Assembly (NCBI RefSeq): GCF_008520305.1
Contig: NZ_ML703277.1
Coordinates: forward strand, 34,507-98,506
DNA from: Mesorhizobium sp. SARCC-RB16n
GTDB taxonomy: Bacteria; Pseudomonadota; Alphaproteobacteria; Rhizobiales; Rhizobiaceae
Reading direction: 5' to 3'
Length of the DNA: 64,000 nucleotides
Part shown: positions 63,845 to 64,000 of the stretch, piece after piece
How positions within the stretch are numbered: position 1 is the stretch's first letter
Layout: every line of letters starts with the position of its first letter
The notes under the pieces: model-generated
What the model was told of the DNA's origin: nothing
Database searches by the model: none
The model's input: only the letters and a program-made list of their open reading frames with translations
Program-made: the position numbers and the translations under genes

Positions 63845-64000
63845 TCAACCTGTTGTGAGCAAGAGGCTAGCGGCGGGGTGTTTGTTGGGGTCGTAGGATG
63901 TGCGGTCCTGCCATGCGCGCCAGAGGATCCTGAGCCAGGCTCTGGCGAGGATGCGAACGGCATGAGGGTGTCTGCATCCTCGCTTTCTGGCATCGTGATA
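63845..64000 (-). mobile_element. IS110-family transposase, C-terminal end of element
   Basis: About 51 codons on the minus strand, running off the right edge: GCRHPHAVRILARAWLRILW then RAWQDRTSYDPNKHPAASLL, the typical C-terminus of IS110/IS116/IS902 transposases. The stop is at 63845-63847, so only the 3' tip of the element is inside the window. Confidence 0.8.

Overview
The window looks like chromosomal DNA of a Mesorhizobium-like member of the Hyphomicrobiales. GC content and third-position GC are high. It carries a Ros/MucR regulator, the rhizobial general amino-acid transporter aapJQMP beside metC, four tandem genes of the DUF680 type (a family I recall as essentially Mesorhizobium-specific), rhizobial intergenic palindromes and promoters of the alphaproteobacterial EcfG type. 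No symbiosis genes, phage genes or CRISPR array were seen. An IS110-type element enters at the right edge.

Layout. 1-3.5 kb: a LysR gene divergent from a small operon (putative Fe(II)/2-oxoglutarate oxygenase, DMT exporter, small helical protein), then a MucR-family regulator. 3.7-7.8 kb: an ABC-F protein and a molybdopterin oxidoreductase. 7.8-13.2 kb: divergent units, an Lrp-type regulator plus flavin monooxygenase against diaminopropionate ammonia-lyase plus two M20 amidohydrolases, which reads as an amino-acid catabolic locus. 13.5-17 kb: small proteins, a UvrD-type helicase and dapB. 17-22.1 kb: an SsuABC/NMT1-type importer and a convergent TctD/TctE-like two-component pair. 22.3-24.2 kb: the DUF680 array with duplicated control elements. 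24.3-25.7 kb: a SixA-type phosphatase and a parDE toxin-antitoxin unit with a third gene. 25.7-30.3 kb: purMN divergent from a phosphatidyltransferase, an AI-2E family permease and hdaA.

30.3-49 kb is more mixed. It holds a sigma-54-like promoter followed by two hairpins, tRNA-Pro, an ETC complex I accessory subunit, tRNA-Arg, an isochorismatase/LysR pair, an EcfG-type promoter before a small ORF, a GGDEF cyclase, a glycosyltransferase, an SLC13-type carrier, a TetR/crotonase pair beside the remains of an ECF sigma factor, an HPP-CBS protein, metC, aapJQMP and a flavoprotein. 49-53 kb: ppk-ppx behind a Pho-box-like repeat. hdaA, ppk and ppx are neighbours in some other alphaproteobacteria, so the 19 kb between hdaA and ppk may be a secondary insertion or rearrangement. 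53-64 kb: two DoxX genes, fumC, a NIPSNAP/TetR pair, a Tat-exported metallophosphoesterase, csbD with an EcfG-type promoter, a GST, cspA, several small proteins, a LysE exporter, an NTF2-like protein and an osmC gene cut by the insertion sequence.

The strongest candidates for something undescribed are the sigma-54-like promoter with tandem hairpins (30.33-30.47 kb), the DUF680 array with its matched operator, leader and terminator modules, and the oxygenase/exporter operon at 0.9-2.9 kb. All functional statements rest on reading motifs and context; no database search was run.
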